Source: Defluviimonas salinarum
GTDB lineage: Bacteria; Pseudomonadota; Alphaproteobacteria; Rhodobacterales; Rhodobacteraceae
Reading direction: 5' to 3'
Length of the DNA: 64,000 nucleotides
Assembly: GCF_026013545.1 (NCBI RefSeq)
Contig: NZ_JAPDOG010000002.1
Location: 186,001-250,000 of the forward strand
Translations under genes and position numbers: made by a program
Notes under the pieces: generated by a model
Told to the model about the DNA's origin: nothing
What the model saw: the letters and a program-made list of their open reading frames with translations, nothing else
The model's database searches: none
Part shown: positions 1 to 8,788 of the stretch, piece by piece
Layout: each line of letters begins with the position of its first letter
Numbering within the stretch: the first letter of the stretch is position 1

Positions 1-8
1 AAATCGCC

Positions 9-491
9 ATGACGTCGACGCCACCATTCGCCGGCGGCTGCCTTTGCGGCGCTATACGGTATGAAATCAGCGCCCCACCATATGATCCGCACTACTGCCA
101 CTGCCGTTCATGTCAGAAAGCCGCCGGCGCGCCGGCAATTGCGGGCGCCTTTATTGCGCGAACCGAGTTTCGGATCATCCGCGGCAAGCCCCGGTACTTT
201 CGGTCGTCGGCCGTGGCGGAGCGAGGTTTCTGCAAGGATTGCGGCACGTATCTCATTTACCGACCGCTTATCGCGGAATGGTCGAACTGGATGATCATCA
301 CGATTGCATGCCTCGATCATCCGGAGGAGCTTTCCCCCCGGCGACATTATGGAAGCGAGAGCCGGATTCCGTGGTTCGACCCGCAGGGCGAGCTTCCGCA
401 TGAGAAGTACGAAGATAATTTCATTGACATTCTCTCAGACGGAAGCCCTGACGAACGGAAGGCGATCCTGGAGCGCTTCGGCGCTCCGTAA
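9..491 (+). CDS. GFA family (CENP-V/GFA fold) zinc protein
   Basis: A 160-residue protein with the full cysteine set of the glutathione-dependent formaldehyde-activating (GFA) fold: CxC at 11-13 (GGCLCG), CxCxxC at 30-35 (CHCRSC) and CxxC at 75-78 (CKDC). In this family these residues hold one structural and one exchangeable zinc. Family membership is clear. The substrate is not: most GFA proteins are uncharacterised and few are true S-hydroxymethyl-glutathione synthases. It begins 8 bases from the window edge, so its upstream context is unseen. It lies on the same strand as the ribosomal operon that follows. Confidence 0.88.
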   Translation: MTSTPPFAGGCLCGAIRYEISAPPYDPHYCHCRSCQKAAGAPAIAGAFIARTEFRIIRGKPRYFRSSAVAERGFCKDCGTYLIYRPLIAEWSNWMIITIACLDHPEELSPRRHYGSESRIPWFDPQGELPHEKYEDNFIDILSDGSPDERKAILERFGAP

Positions 492-716
492 GCTGGGCTT
501 ATCGCCGGACCAACACGCATGTCCCGCATCAGTGCGATCCCACGACACCATCTGCGACACGCGGAACCCGCACCGCCACGGCTTCCGATTGAGCCAATTT
601 GCTCTGCGACATGCATTGCGCCGGACGCAATGCGGCCCTTCGGGATTGTCTGTAGCCGACCCGGCGTCGGCGGCCTATGCATGCGGTAACGCAAACAGGC
701 CACAGAAAGTACTCTC

Positions 717-866
717 ATGCTTACCCTTTCCCAAACGCCCGGGCTGATCGCGGACACGCTCCGCCTCGTCCGCGAAACGCTCGGCCGCCTCAATGCGGTC
801 ACGCTTGCCGAGCCGGCCCCGTACTGGACCGACTACCTGCGCGAAGACCAGAAGCGCGGCTATTGA
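717..866 (+). CDS. Small hypothetical protein, 49 residues
   Basis: A short ORF running from ATG (MLTLSQTPGL) to a TGA and ending DYLREDQKRGY. Support: third codon positions are strongly G/C as in neighbouring genes, it sits between two genes on the same strand, and it is followed 25 bases later by a clean hairpin terminator. The first 30 residues can form an amphipathic helix (LIADTLRLVRETLGRL). No signal peptide, cysteine motif or known domain is visible. The product is not recognised. Confidence 0.5.
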   Translation: MLTLSQTPGLIADTLRLVRETLGRLNAVTLAEPAPYWTDYLREDQKRGY

Positions 867-891
867 GCCGACCGTCCCGCGCAGGAGAAAC

Positions 892-918
892 ACGCCCCGG
901 CTTGTCCGGGGCGTTTCC
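892..918 (+). terminator. Rho-independent-like terminator
   Basis: A perfect 9-bp stem, ACGCCCCGG at 892-900 with its complement at 906-914, loop CTTGT, then a short T-containing tail. It closes the transcription unit of the 49-residue ORF. Confidence 0.65.
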
Positions 919-1070
919 GTTCGGGGCGGCTAAGGACGACACCCGATGATTTTCCTGAAGGATTTCTCGTAGACCCCGGTGCTGTGCTAGACTTGCGCCC
1001 TTCTACGGTGCACCGTTCTGGTGGTTACGGAGCATATCCGTCACACCAGAGCGATTCTCAGGGGGGAACC

Positions 1071-1511
1071 ATGTCTCAACATTATTCCGGCGGCTGCGAA
1101 CATCATCCCGTGCGTGTTTCGGCCGAACCGATCGACAATCACGAATGCCATTGCAATGTCTGCAAGAAGGTCACCGGGCAGCACACGACCCATGTGGCGT
1201 TCTTCAACCACGGCGACATCAAGACCGACAACGAGGCGGCGATGAAGCGCGTGCCGTTCAACGCCGACAACCCCAACGGCCCCCTCGAGATCTGCCTGTG
1301 CGAGAAGTGCAACGCGGTGCTGATGCTCGACGACAAGCAAAAGCGCATCCGCGTCGCGGTGCCGAATGTGATGGGCTACGACGACGCGAAGTTCCCGAAG
1401 GCGAGCTACCACGCGTTCTGGGACGAGTCGAAAGGCTACCCGAAGCCCGATGACGGCCGCCCGGTCTACGAGGGGCTTCAGCCCAGCTTCGTTTGGCCGA
1501 AGGGGGCATGA
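1071..1511 (+). CDS. GFA-like zinc protein with incomplete cysteine set
   Basis: A 146-residue protein. The ATG at 1071 was chosen because an AGGGGGGA ribosome-binding site lies just before it; the reading frame is open further upstream. It shows GGC at 7-9, CHCNVC at 26-31 and CLCEKC at 75-80, so it belongs to the GFA/CENP-V fold. The first CxC is reduced to a single cysteine (GGCEHH), unlike the protein at 9-491, so a zinc site may be altered or use histidine. It lies 215 bases upstream of rplO on the same strand, and its function is unknown. Confidence 0.8.
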   Translation: MSQHYSGGCEHHPVRVSAEPIDNHECHCNVCKKVTGQHTTHVAFFNHGDIKTDNEAAMKRVPFNADNPNGPLEICLCEKCNAVLMLDDKQKRIRVAVPNVMGYDDAKFPKASYHAFWDESKGYPKPDDGRPVYEGLQPSFVWPKGA

Positions 1512-1539
1512 GCCACCTCGCACTCGCAACATAGACAAG

Positions 1540-1571
1540 GGACGCCGCGTGGCATCATGCTCGCGGCGTCC
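1540..1571 (+). terminator. Hairpin before rplO
   Basis: Perfect 10-bp arms, GGACGCCGCG at 1540-1549 and the complement at 1562-1571, with a 12-base loop. There is no clear T-run, so it could be a weak terminator of the GFA-like gene or structure in the rplO leader. Confidence 0.4.
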
Positions 1572-1726
1572 TCGCCTGCCGGCGGCCCGTGGAGGCAAGT
1601 CTTGCATCGCGGCATCTTCCCGTCTATACGCCCCCGGTGGTCCATCCGGACCCGATTCACCAATCAAGAAATGCCGTGTGGCCCCATCCGTCGCTGGCGG
1701 GGCTCTTCCGGCCAAGGAGAAGCGAC

Positions 1727-2200
1727 ATGAAACTGAATGAACTCCGGGACAATCCCGGCGCCGCCAAGAAATCCAAGCGCGTCGCGCGCGGCCCGGGCTC
1801 GGGCAAGGGCAAGACCGCCGGTCGCGGCATCAAGGGTCAGAAATCCCGTTCGGGCGTGGCCATCGGCGGCTATGAAGGCGGCCAGATGCCGCTCTACCGG
1901 CGCCTGCCGAAGCGCGGCTTCACCAAGCCGAACGCCAAATCCTTCGCCGTGGTCAACCTCGGCCAGCTCCAGGCCTTCGTCGATGCCGGCAAGCTCGACG
2001 CAAAGGCCGAGATCACCGAGGACGTGCTGGTTGCCTCGGGTGTCGTCCGCCGCAAGCTCGACGGCGTCCGCGTGCTCGCCAAGGGTGAGATCAAGGCCAA
2101 GCTGAAGCTCGCCGTCACCGGCGCCTCCAAGGCTGCGATCGAAGCGGTCGAGAAGGCCGGCGGCTCGCTTTCGGTCGCGACGGTGGCTGCGGCCGAATAA
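1727..2200 (+). CDS. rplO: 50S ribosomal protein L15
   Basis: A 157-residue protein with the L15 signature: basic glycine-rich N-terminus ([30 protein letters not shown]) and [20 protein letters not shown]15 binds 23S rRNA late in large-subunit assembly. The start is the ATG at 1727, with AAGGAGA seven bases upstream; the frame stays open farther upstream but that part has no L15 character. In the usual spc operon L15 follows rpmD. Here a GFA-like gene precedes it, and secY follows as expected. Confidence 0.97.
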   Translation: MKLNELRDNPGAAKKSKRVARGPGSGKGKTAGRGIKGQKSRSGVAIGGYEGGQMPLYRRLPKRGFTKPNAKSFAVVNLGQLQAFVDAGKLDAKAEITEDVLVASGVVRRKLDGVRVLAKGEIKAKLKLAVTGASKAAIEAVEKAGGSLSVATVAAAE

Positions 2201-2302
2201 GGTGTTGTGGGCAGCCCGCGCGGCGCTTACATAGGCACGAGTTTTCCAAGCGCCGCCGACCGGAAAACGGTTCGGCGGCGCTCTCACATGAGAGAGACCG
2301 GA

Positions 2303-3664
<1,362 letters not shown>

Positions 3665-3668
3665 CATG

Positions 3669-3693
3669 CGCCCCGGCTCTTGCCGGGGCGTTC
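3669..3693 (+). terminator. Hairpin between secY and adk
   Basis: Perfect 9-bp arms CGCCCCGGC (3669-3677) and GCCGGGGCG (3682-3690) with a TCTT loop, five bases after the secY stop. The T-run is only two bases. It is probably a partial terminator or mRNA-stabilising structure inside the operon. Confidence 0.5.
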
Positions 3694-3768
3694 GGTATCC
3701 GATTGTATGCGGGCGGTGACTCGACGGCGGATTCGTATTGAACCCCGCCCGCGACAAAAGGGGGACGC

Positions 3769-4416
3769 ATGACGAATATCATCCTTCTCGGACCGCCGGG
3801 GGCGGGCAAGGGAACCCAGGCCCGCCGCTTGGTGGAGGAACGCGGGCTGGTGCAGCTTTCGACCGGCGACATGCTGCGCGAGGCCAAGGACTCCGGCACC
3901 GAGATGGGCAAGATCGTCGCCGACGTCATGGCGCGCGGCGATCTCGTGACGGATGAGATCGTCATCGGCCTGATCGAGGAGAAGCTCGACGGCGAGAAGG
4001 TCGGCGGCTTCATCTTCGACGGCTTCCCGCGCACGCTGGCGCAGGCCGATGCGCTCGGCGCGCTGCTCGCGCGCAAGGGCGAGACGCTCGACGCGGTGAT
4101 CGAGATGCGGGTGGACGACGCGGCCCTCGTGGACCGGATCTCCGGCCGCTTCACCTGCGGTGCCTGCGGCGAGGTCTATCACGACACCACCAAGCCGACG
4201 AAGATCGAGGGGACGTGTGACGAATGCGGCTCGACCGACCTCAAGCGCCGCGCCGACGACAATGCCGAGAGCCTCAGGCAGCGCCTGATGGAATACTACA
4301 AGAAGACCTCGCCGCTCATCGGCTACTACTACCATGCCGGCAACCTCGCGACCGTCGACGGGCTGGCTGCGATTGATGACGTTGCGAAATCCGTCGCTGC
4401 CGTGCTGGATCGGTGA
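3769..4416 (+). CDS. adk: Adenylate kinase
   Basis: A 215-residue enzyme that interconverts ATP + AMP and 2 ADP in the cytoplasm. It has the P-loop GPPGAGKGT at residues 8-16, the AMP-binding segment [19 protein letters not shown] and a long-form LID domain. The LID carries a zinc-type cysteine quartet (CGAC and CDEC, around residues 145-168), as in many non-enteric adenylate kinases. Position after secY is the standard arrangement. The start is the ATG at 3769 preceded by GGGGGACGC. Confidence 0.97.
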   Translation: MTNIILLGPPGAGKGTQARRLVEERGLVQLSTGDMLREAKDSGTEMGKIVADVMARGDLVTDEIVIGLIEEKLDGEKVGGFIFDGFPRTLAQADALGALLARKGETLDAVIEMRVDDAALVDRISGRFTCGACGEVYHDTTKPTKIEGTCDECGSTDLKRRADDNAESLRQRLMEYYKKTSPLIGYYYHAGNLATVDGLAAIDDVAKSVAAVLDR

Positions 4417-4524
4417 CCGATGGCTTGACCTCGGCGGGGAAACCCACTAGGTCACGGCGTCTCGTTTGAGAATCGTCTTGATTTGACGGGTTTTGGCCCG
4501 ACCGAATCAATCAGGAAAAGAGCC

Positions 4525-4586
4525 GGCCCGATGGTGTCGCACCCTCGGGCCACTGTTGTGAAAAAAGGTTCCGGCGCTACGGAACC
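4525..4586 (+). promoter_or_regulatory. Structured leader of rpsM (two hairpins)
   Basis: The 190-base gap before rpsM holds two hairpins. The first (4525-4551) pairs GGCCCGA with TCGGGCC and, inside it, GGTG with CACC around a TCG loop. The second (4567-4586) pairs GGTTCCG with CGGAACC. They end about 20 bases before the rpsM start. A ribosomal-protein autoregulatory leader is plausible but not shown by sequence alone. Confidence 0.4.
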
Positions 4587-4606
4587 GCAACGAAAGGACA
4601 GAACGC

Positions 4607-4975
4607 GTGGCACGTATCGCTGGCGTCAACATCCCGACGGGGAAACGCGTCCCCATCGCCCTTCAGTATATCCACGGCATCGGTAACGACGTTGCCCACA
4701 AGATCTGTGAGGCGGTCAACATCGAAACCACCCGCCGTGTGAACGAGCTTTCGGACGCCGAAGTGCTCGCGATCCGCGAGCATATCGACGCCAACTACAC
4801 GGTCGAGGGCGATCTCCGCCGCGAAGTCCAGATGAACATCAAGCGTCTGATGGACCTCGGCTGCTACCGTGGCCTGCGTCACCGCCGCAACCTGCCCGTC
4901 CGCGGTCAGCGGACCCACACCAACGCCCGCACCCGCAAGGGCCCGGCAAAAGCCATTGCCGGCAAGAAGAAGTAA
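4607..4975 (+). CDS. rpsM: 30S ribosomal protein S13
   Basis: A 122-residue protein with the S13 N-terminus [13 protein letters not shown], the helix-hairpin-helix segment around [13 protein letters not shown], and the basic tail [18 protein letters not shown] that reaches the P-site tRNA. The start codon is GTG, with AAAGGA ten bases upstream. It opens the alpha operon, with rpsK 15 bases downstream. Confidence 0.97.
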   Translation: MARIAGVNIPTGKRVPIALQYIHGIGNDVAHKICEAVNIETTRRVNELSDAEVLAIREHIDANYTVEGDLRREVQMNIKRLMDLGCYRGLRHRRNLPVRGQRTHTNARTRKGPAKAIAGKKK

Positions 4976-4990
4976 GGGGAGGGCAGAGAC

Positions 4991-5380
4991 ATGGCTCGTG
5001 ACAAGACCCGCATGAAGAAGAAGGAACGCAAGAACATCGCCGCCGGCGTTGCTCATGTGAATTCCTCGTTCAACAATACCAAGATCCTGATCTCCGACGT
5101 CCAGGGCAACGCCATCGCGTGGTCCTCGGCCGGCACGATGGGCTTCAAGGGTTCGCGCAAGTCGACCCCCTACGCCGCCCAGATGGCCGCCGAAGACGCC
5201 GGCAAGAAGGCGCAGGAGCACGGCGTCAAGACCCTCGAGGTCGAGGTTCAGGGCCCCGGTTCGGGCCGTGAATCGGCGCTCCGCGCGCTCGCGGCCGTCG
5301 GCTTCAACATCACCTCGATCCGTGATGTGACGCCGATCGCGCACAACGGCTGCCGTCCGCCGAAGCGCCGCCGCGTCTGA
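4991..5380 (+). CDS. rpsK: 30S ribosomal protein S11
   Basis: A 129-residue protein of the small-subunit platform. Family marks are [40 protein letters not shown] and the C-terminal [15 protein letters not shown]. The start ATG follows an AGGGGAGGG ribosome-binding region. It lies between rpsM and rpoA. Confidence 0.97.
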   Translation: MARDKTRMKKKERKNIAAGVAHVNSSFNNTKILISDVQGNAIAWSSAGTMGFKGSRKSTPYAAQMAAEDAGKKAQEHGVKTLEVEVQGPGSGRESALRALAAVGFNITSIRDVTPIAHNGCRPPKRRRV

Positions 5381-5394
5381 CAGGCTTTTTGCAG

Positions 5395-5436
5395 CCCGGG
5401 CCGCGCGGCAAGCGCGGCCCGGGTCGCTTTCGTTTT
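5395..5436 (+). terminator. Strong intercistronic hairpin with T-run, rpsK-rpoA
   Basis: Perfect 12-bp arms at 5395-5406 (CCCGGGCCGCGC) and 5412-5423 with a GGCAA loop, followed by a T-rich stretch ending in TTTTT at 5432-5436. It has the form of an intrinsic terminator, yet lies between two genes of the alpha operon, so it probably sets rpoA/rplQ levels by partial read-through or serves as an mRNA end-stabiliser. Confidence 0.6.
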
Positions 5437-5496
5437 TATCCTCGGGCGTTCCCGGATTTCGGACATGGACCGGGAACAGGTATGGAGGCAGAACGC

Positions 5497-6513
5497 ATGA
5501 TCCACAAGAATTGGGCCGAGTTGATCAAGCCGCAGCAGCTTGACGTGAAGCCGGGCAACGACCCGCAGCGCCAGGCGACGCTGGTCGCCGAACCGCTTGA
5601 GCGCGGCTTCGGCCTGACGCTCGGCAACGCCCTGCGCCGGGTGCTGATGTCCTCGCTCCAGGGCGCGGCCATCACCAGCGTCCAGATCGACAACGTCCTG
5701 CACGAGTTCTCCTCGATCGCGGGCGTGCGCGAGGACGTCACCGACGTGGTGCTCAACCTAAAGGGTGTGTCGCTCAAGATGGAAGTCGAGGGGCCGAAGC
5801 GCCTTTCGATCTCCGCCAAGGGGCCGGGCGTCGTCACCGCGGGCGACATCTCTGAGTCGAACGGCATCGAGGTTCTGAACAAGGACCATGTGATCTGCCA
5901 CCTCGACGAGGGCGCGGATCTCTTCATGGAACTGACCGTCGACACCGGCAAGGGCTACGTCGCTGCCGACAAGAACCGCCCGGAAGATGCGCCGATCGGC
6001 CTCATTCCGATCGACGCCATCTACTCGCCGGTCAAGAAGGTGTCGTACGAAGTGCAGCCGACCCGTGAGGGCCAGGTGCTCGACTACGACAAGCTGACGA
6101 TGAAGATCGAGACCGACGGCTCGCTGACGCCGGACGACGCGGTGGCCTATGCCGCCCGCATCCTGCAGGACCAGCTCGGCATCTTCGTCAACTTCGACGA
6201 GCCGGAATCGGCGCAGAAGGGCGAGGCCGACGAGGGGCTGGAGTTCAACCCGCTCCTGCTCAAGAAGGTCGACGAGCTCGAGCTTTCGGTACGTTCGGCG
6301 AACTGCCTCAAGAACGACAACATCGTCTATATCGGCGATCTGATCCAGAAGACCGAAGCCGAGATGCTGCGCACCCCGAACTTCGGCCGCAAGTCGCTCA
6401 ACGAGATCAAGGAAGTGCTCTCGGGCATGGGCCTTCACCTCGGCATGGATGTCGAGGACTGGCCGCCGGAGAACATCGAGGATCTCGCCAAGCGGTTCGA
6501 AGACCAGTTCTGA
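5497..6513 (+). CDS. rpoA: DNA-directed RNA polymerase subunit alpha
   Basis: A 338-residue protein, the usual length. The N-terminal assembly domain includes [21 protein letters not shown]. The C-terminal domain includes [16 protein letters not shown] and [15 protein letters not shown], which contacts UP elements and activators. The start MIHKNWAEL was chosen by family alignment and by GGAGG at 5484-5488; the frame is open upstream to 5389 but runs through the hairpin. It sits between rpsK and rplQ. Confidence 0.98.
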   Translation: MIHKNWAELIKPQQLDVKPGNDPQRQATLVAEPLERGFGLTLGNALRRVLMSSLQGAAITSVQIDNVLHEFSSIAGVREDVTDVVLNLKGVSLKMEVEGPKRLSISAKGPGVVTAGDISESNGIEVLNKDHVICHLDEGADLFMELTVDTGKGYVAADKNRPEDAPIGLIPIDAIYSPVKKVSYEVQPTREGQVLDYDKLTMKIETDGSLTPDDAVAYAARILQDQLGIFVNFDEPESAQKGEADEGLEFNPLLLKKVDELELSVRSANCLKNDNIVYIGDLIQKTEAEMLRTPNFGRKSLNEIKEVLSGMGLHLGMDVEDWPPENIEDLAKRFEDQF

Positions 6514-6523
6514 TTGACTTTGC

Positions 6524-6549
6524 GGGGGCCGTCGCCTAAACGGCCCCCC
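6524..6549 (+). terminator. Hairpin after rpoA
   Basis: Arms GGGGGCCGT (6524-6532) and ACGGCCCCC (6540-6548) just after the rpoA stop. There is no T-run, so it looks like an intercistronic stabilising hairpin before rplQ rather than a full terminator. Confidence 0.4.
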
Positions 6550-6653
6550 TAAATGCCCGGAATGCCGGGGAAAACAAGGGCCGACGGCCCCAAGGAGAGC
6601 GGACCGAGGACCACGGCCGCCGGACAAAGCAAAACGCAGACCAGGAGATTACA

Positions 6654-7073
6654 ATGCGTCACGCTCGCGGCTACCGCCGTCTGAACCGCACCCATGAGCA
6701 CCGCAAGGCGCTCTTCGCCAACATGGCCGGGTCGCTCATCGAACACGAACAGATCAAGACCACCCTTCCGAAGGCGAAGGAACTGCGTCCGATCATCGAA
6801 AAGCTGATCACACTCGCCAAGCGCGGCGACCTGCATGCCCGCCGTCAGGCGGCCGCTCAGCTCAAGCAGGACAAGCATGTCGCGCGCCTGTTCGAGATCC
6901 TCGGGCCGCGCTACAAGGAGCGCCAGGGCGGCTATGTCCGCGTGCTGAAGGCGGGTTTCCGCTACGGCGACATGGCGCCGATGGCGATCATCGAATTCGT
7001 CGATCGCGACACCTCGGCCAAGGGCGCTGCCGACCGGGCTCGCACGGAAGCCGAGGAAGCCTCCGAGGCGTAA
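6654..7073 (+). CDS. rplQ: 50S ribosomal protein L17
   Basis: A 139-residue protein beginning [19 protein letters not shown], the L17 signature, with [13 protein letters not shown] and [20 protein letters not shown]. The acidic alanine-rich C-terminus is common in this lineage. It is the last gene of the alpha operon and is followed by a good terminator. Confidence 0.97.
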   Translation: MRHARGYRRLNRTHEHRKALFANMAGSLIEHEQIKTTLPKAKELRPIIEKLITLAKRGDLHARRQAAAQLKQDKHVARLFEILGPRYKERQGGYVRVLKAGFRYGDMAPMAIIEFVDRDTSAKGAADRARTEAEEASEA

Positions 7074-7096
7074 GCATCCGGTTGACCGAGTGTAAG

Positions 7097-7130
7097 AAAA
7101 AACCCCGTCGCGAAAGCGGCGGGGTTTCCT
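7097..7130 (+). terminator. Terminator of the alpha operon
   Basis: A 12-bp stem (one G-T pair) runs from AAACCCCG at 7100 to CGGGGTTT at 7127 around a GAAA tetraloop, with A residues before and T residues after. It could also act on the minus strand, for the small ORF at 7173-7355. Confidence 0.8.
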
Positions 7131-7172
7131 CATTAAACATAATGATACTCTTTACACGATAAACAGCGCTCG

Positions 7173-7355
7173 TCAGTTCGGTTCGAAACGCGCGCTCCGC
7201 CGATCGGTGCCGACCTTCTCCGCCATCGTGTCGATCATGGAGGAAAGCTGTGCATCGGCAATCGGCGTTGCACCGAGGAACTCCAACAAGTCCGTTCGGG
7301 CGGTTTCAGGCAACCGCATGAGTCTTGCAAAGAGGCCGGGATTGATCGTACGCAA
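7173..7355 (-). CDS. Possible small protein divergent from luxR
   Basis: A minus-strand reading frame of 60 codons from a TTG (preceded by AGAGG seven bases upstream) to TGA. Its protein begins RTINPGLFARLMRLPETAR and includes FLGATPIADAQLSSMIDTMAEK. An ATG at 7448 would give 91 residues but would overlap the luxR start. Codon use is G/C-biased at third positions and nothing competes with it on the other strand. The protein is not recognised; it looks like a small all-helical polypeptide. It faces the terminator at 7097-7130. Confidence 0.4.
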   Translation of the reverse strand: MRTINPGLFARLMRLPETARTDLLEFLGATPIADAQLSSMIDTMAEKVGTDRRSARFEPN

Positions 7356-7432
7356 TGTAATGCCTCTAACAACGCAGCCAACATCGTTCAATTTACGGTT
7401 GACTGCCCGCAAGGCAACTTGTCTAAAAGGAC

Positions 7433-8044
7433 ATGTCCGAAATGCCAATACTTGATCCGGTACTACACTCGTTGGCGTTGATGGCGCCCGCTGGCTATTT
7501 CATCGGTCTGCACATCCGCTACGCATCACCCCTGATGCAGTTCTCGAACTACAATCAGGACTGGCTGGATCACTATACGGAGAAGGCTTTCGCTTTGCGG
7601 GATCCGACGATTGCATGGGGATTCAGTACTGAGGGCGCATGCCGCTGGAGCGAGATCGACATTCCCGATCCGTTCGGCCTGTTCCGGGAAGCCAAGGAAT
7701 TCGGACTGAAATTCGGGCTGACGGTCTCTTGCGGACCGGTCCGGTCCCGAACGATATCGAGTTTTGCGCGCGCAGACCGCGACTTCACGGATTCCGAGAT
7801 CGAAAAGATCTCGGAACTTGTTCGGCGACTTCACGACATAACCGAGCCGCCGGAAAGCCTGACCACGGCACAGATCGAAGCCCTGAAGCTCATCGCGGCG
7901 GGGGACCGGCACGCGGCTGCAGCAGCCAAGTTGAAAATCTCCGAGAGTGCGCTAAAGGCGCGTCTGATGTCTGCACGGCAAAAACTGCTCGCCCGCACGA
8001 CAGCGGAGGCTATCCAGCGCGCTAAAGATTACAGGCTGATGTAA
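7433..8044 (+). CDS. LuxR-family quorum-sensing regulator
   Basis: A 203-residue protein. Residues about 10-120 match the autoinducer-binding domain layout (aromatic run FSNYNQDWLDHYTEK, then DPTIAWGF and IDIPDPFGLFREAKEFGL). Residues about 145-200 form the LuxR-type helix-turn-helix (LTTAQIEALKLIAAGDRHAAAAAKL, then ISESALKARL). It is expected to bind an acyl-homoserine lactone and control transcription. luxI lies 62 bases downstream on the same strand. ATG codons at 7433 and 7442 are both possible; AAAAGG at 7425-7430 fits the second better in spacing. Signal specificity cannot be read from the sequence. Confidence 0.88.
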   Translation: MSEMPILDPVLHSLALMAPAGYFIGLHIRYASPLMQFSNYNQDWLDHYTEKAFALRDPTIAWGFSTEGACRWSEIDIPDPFGLFREAKEFGLKFGLTVSCGPVRSRTISSFARADRDFTDSEIEKISELVRRLHDITEPPESLTTAQIEALKLIAAGDRHAAAAAKLKISESALKARLMSARQKLLARTTAEAIQRAKDYRLM

Positions 8045-8106
8045 CCAGATGTCGGTCTTTCGTTTGCATGCAGGGTTAGAGAAATCAACCAAGCTGGAGA
8101 CTCTAC

Positions 8107-8697
8107 ATGCAAACCACCGTCCTCTCGTTCGAGAATCTTCATAACCACGGAGAGCTGTTCGCCAATCTGTTCCGGGCGCGCAAGCAGTCCTTCATCGTCG
8201 AAAAGCGATGGGATCTGCCCGAGGCGCTGGACATGGAGTACGATCAGTACGACACGCCGGCCAGCCGCTGGATCGCGATTCACGACGAGGTAGGCCAGGT
8301 CTATGCCGGCATTCGCCTGACCCCGACCACGGCGCGCTGCGGCATCTACTCCTACATGATCCGTGACGCTCAGCGCGGGCTGCTCTCGTCGCTGTCGGCG
8401 GACCTCCTCTACGAGGAGGCGCCGGTCGATCCATACTGCTGGGAATGCACGCGGGTCTTCGTGCTCCACTCGACGCCGCAGATGATCCGGCGTCGCGTCC
8501 ATGCCTACATGGTCGAGGCCATGGTCAAGTCGGCGCGCGAACTCGGCGCGACCCAGCTTATCGCAATCACGCCGGCGAACTGGCCGCGCTGGTACGGCCG
8601 CTGCGGTCTCACCGCGAAGGGAATCGGGCCGGTCATGTACATCGATGACGGCGACTACCAGTGCGTGCAGATCGAGCTCGCGTCGAAGCTGCATTGA
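8107..8697 (+). CDS. Acyl-homoserine-lactone synthase (LuxI family)
   Basis: A 196-residue enzyme that would make an N-acyl homoserine lactone from S-adenosylmethionine and an acyl carrier. It keeps the conserved family residues: Arg and Phe in FRARKQSFIVEKRW, the acidic set in EYDQYDT, and the Glu/Arg pair in WECTRVFV. The C-terminal acyl pocket, which sets chain length, cannot be interpreted by eye. The start ATG follows GGAGA. No convincing inverted-repeat lux box was seen in the 62-base gap to luxR. Confidence 0.92.
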   Translation: MQTTVLSFENLHNHGELFANLFRARKQSFIVEKRWDLPEALDMEYDQYDTPASRWIAIHDEVGQVYAGIRLTPTTARCGIYSYMIRDAQRGLLSSLSADLLYEEAPVDPYCWECTRVFVLHSTPQMIRRRVHAYMVEAMVKSARELGATQLIAITPANWPRWYGRCGLTAKGIGPVMYIDDGDYQCVQIELASKLH

Positions 8698-8788
8698 CCT
8701 GATCGCGGTTGCCACTCCGTCCAGCGGGTCTCTGGGGATATTTCTATCGCCTCTTCCTCGGCCCCGTTGGCGGCAGTAAGAACGACAC

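Noticed and set aside
8045-8106. lux box upstream of luxI
   Set aside because: TGCATGCA is present but no 18-22-base inverted repeat of lux-box type was seen.
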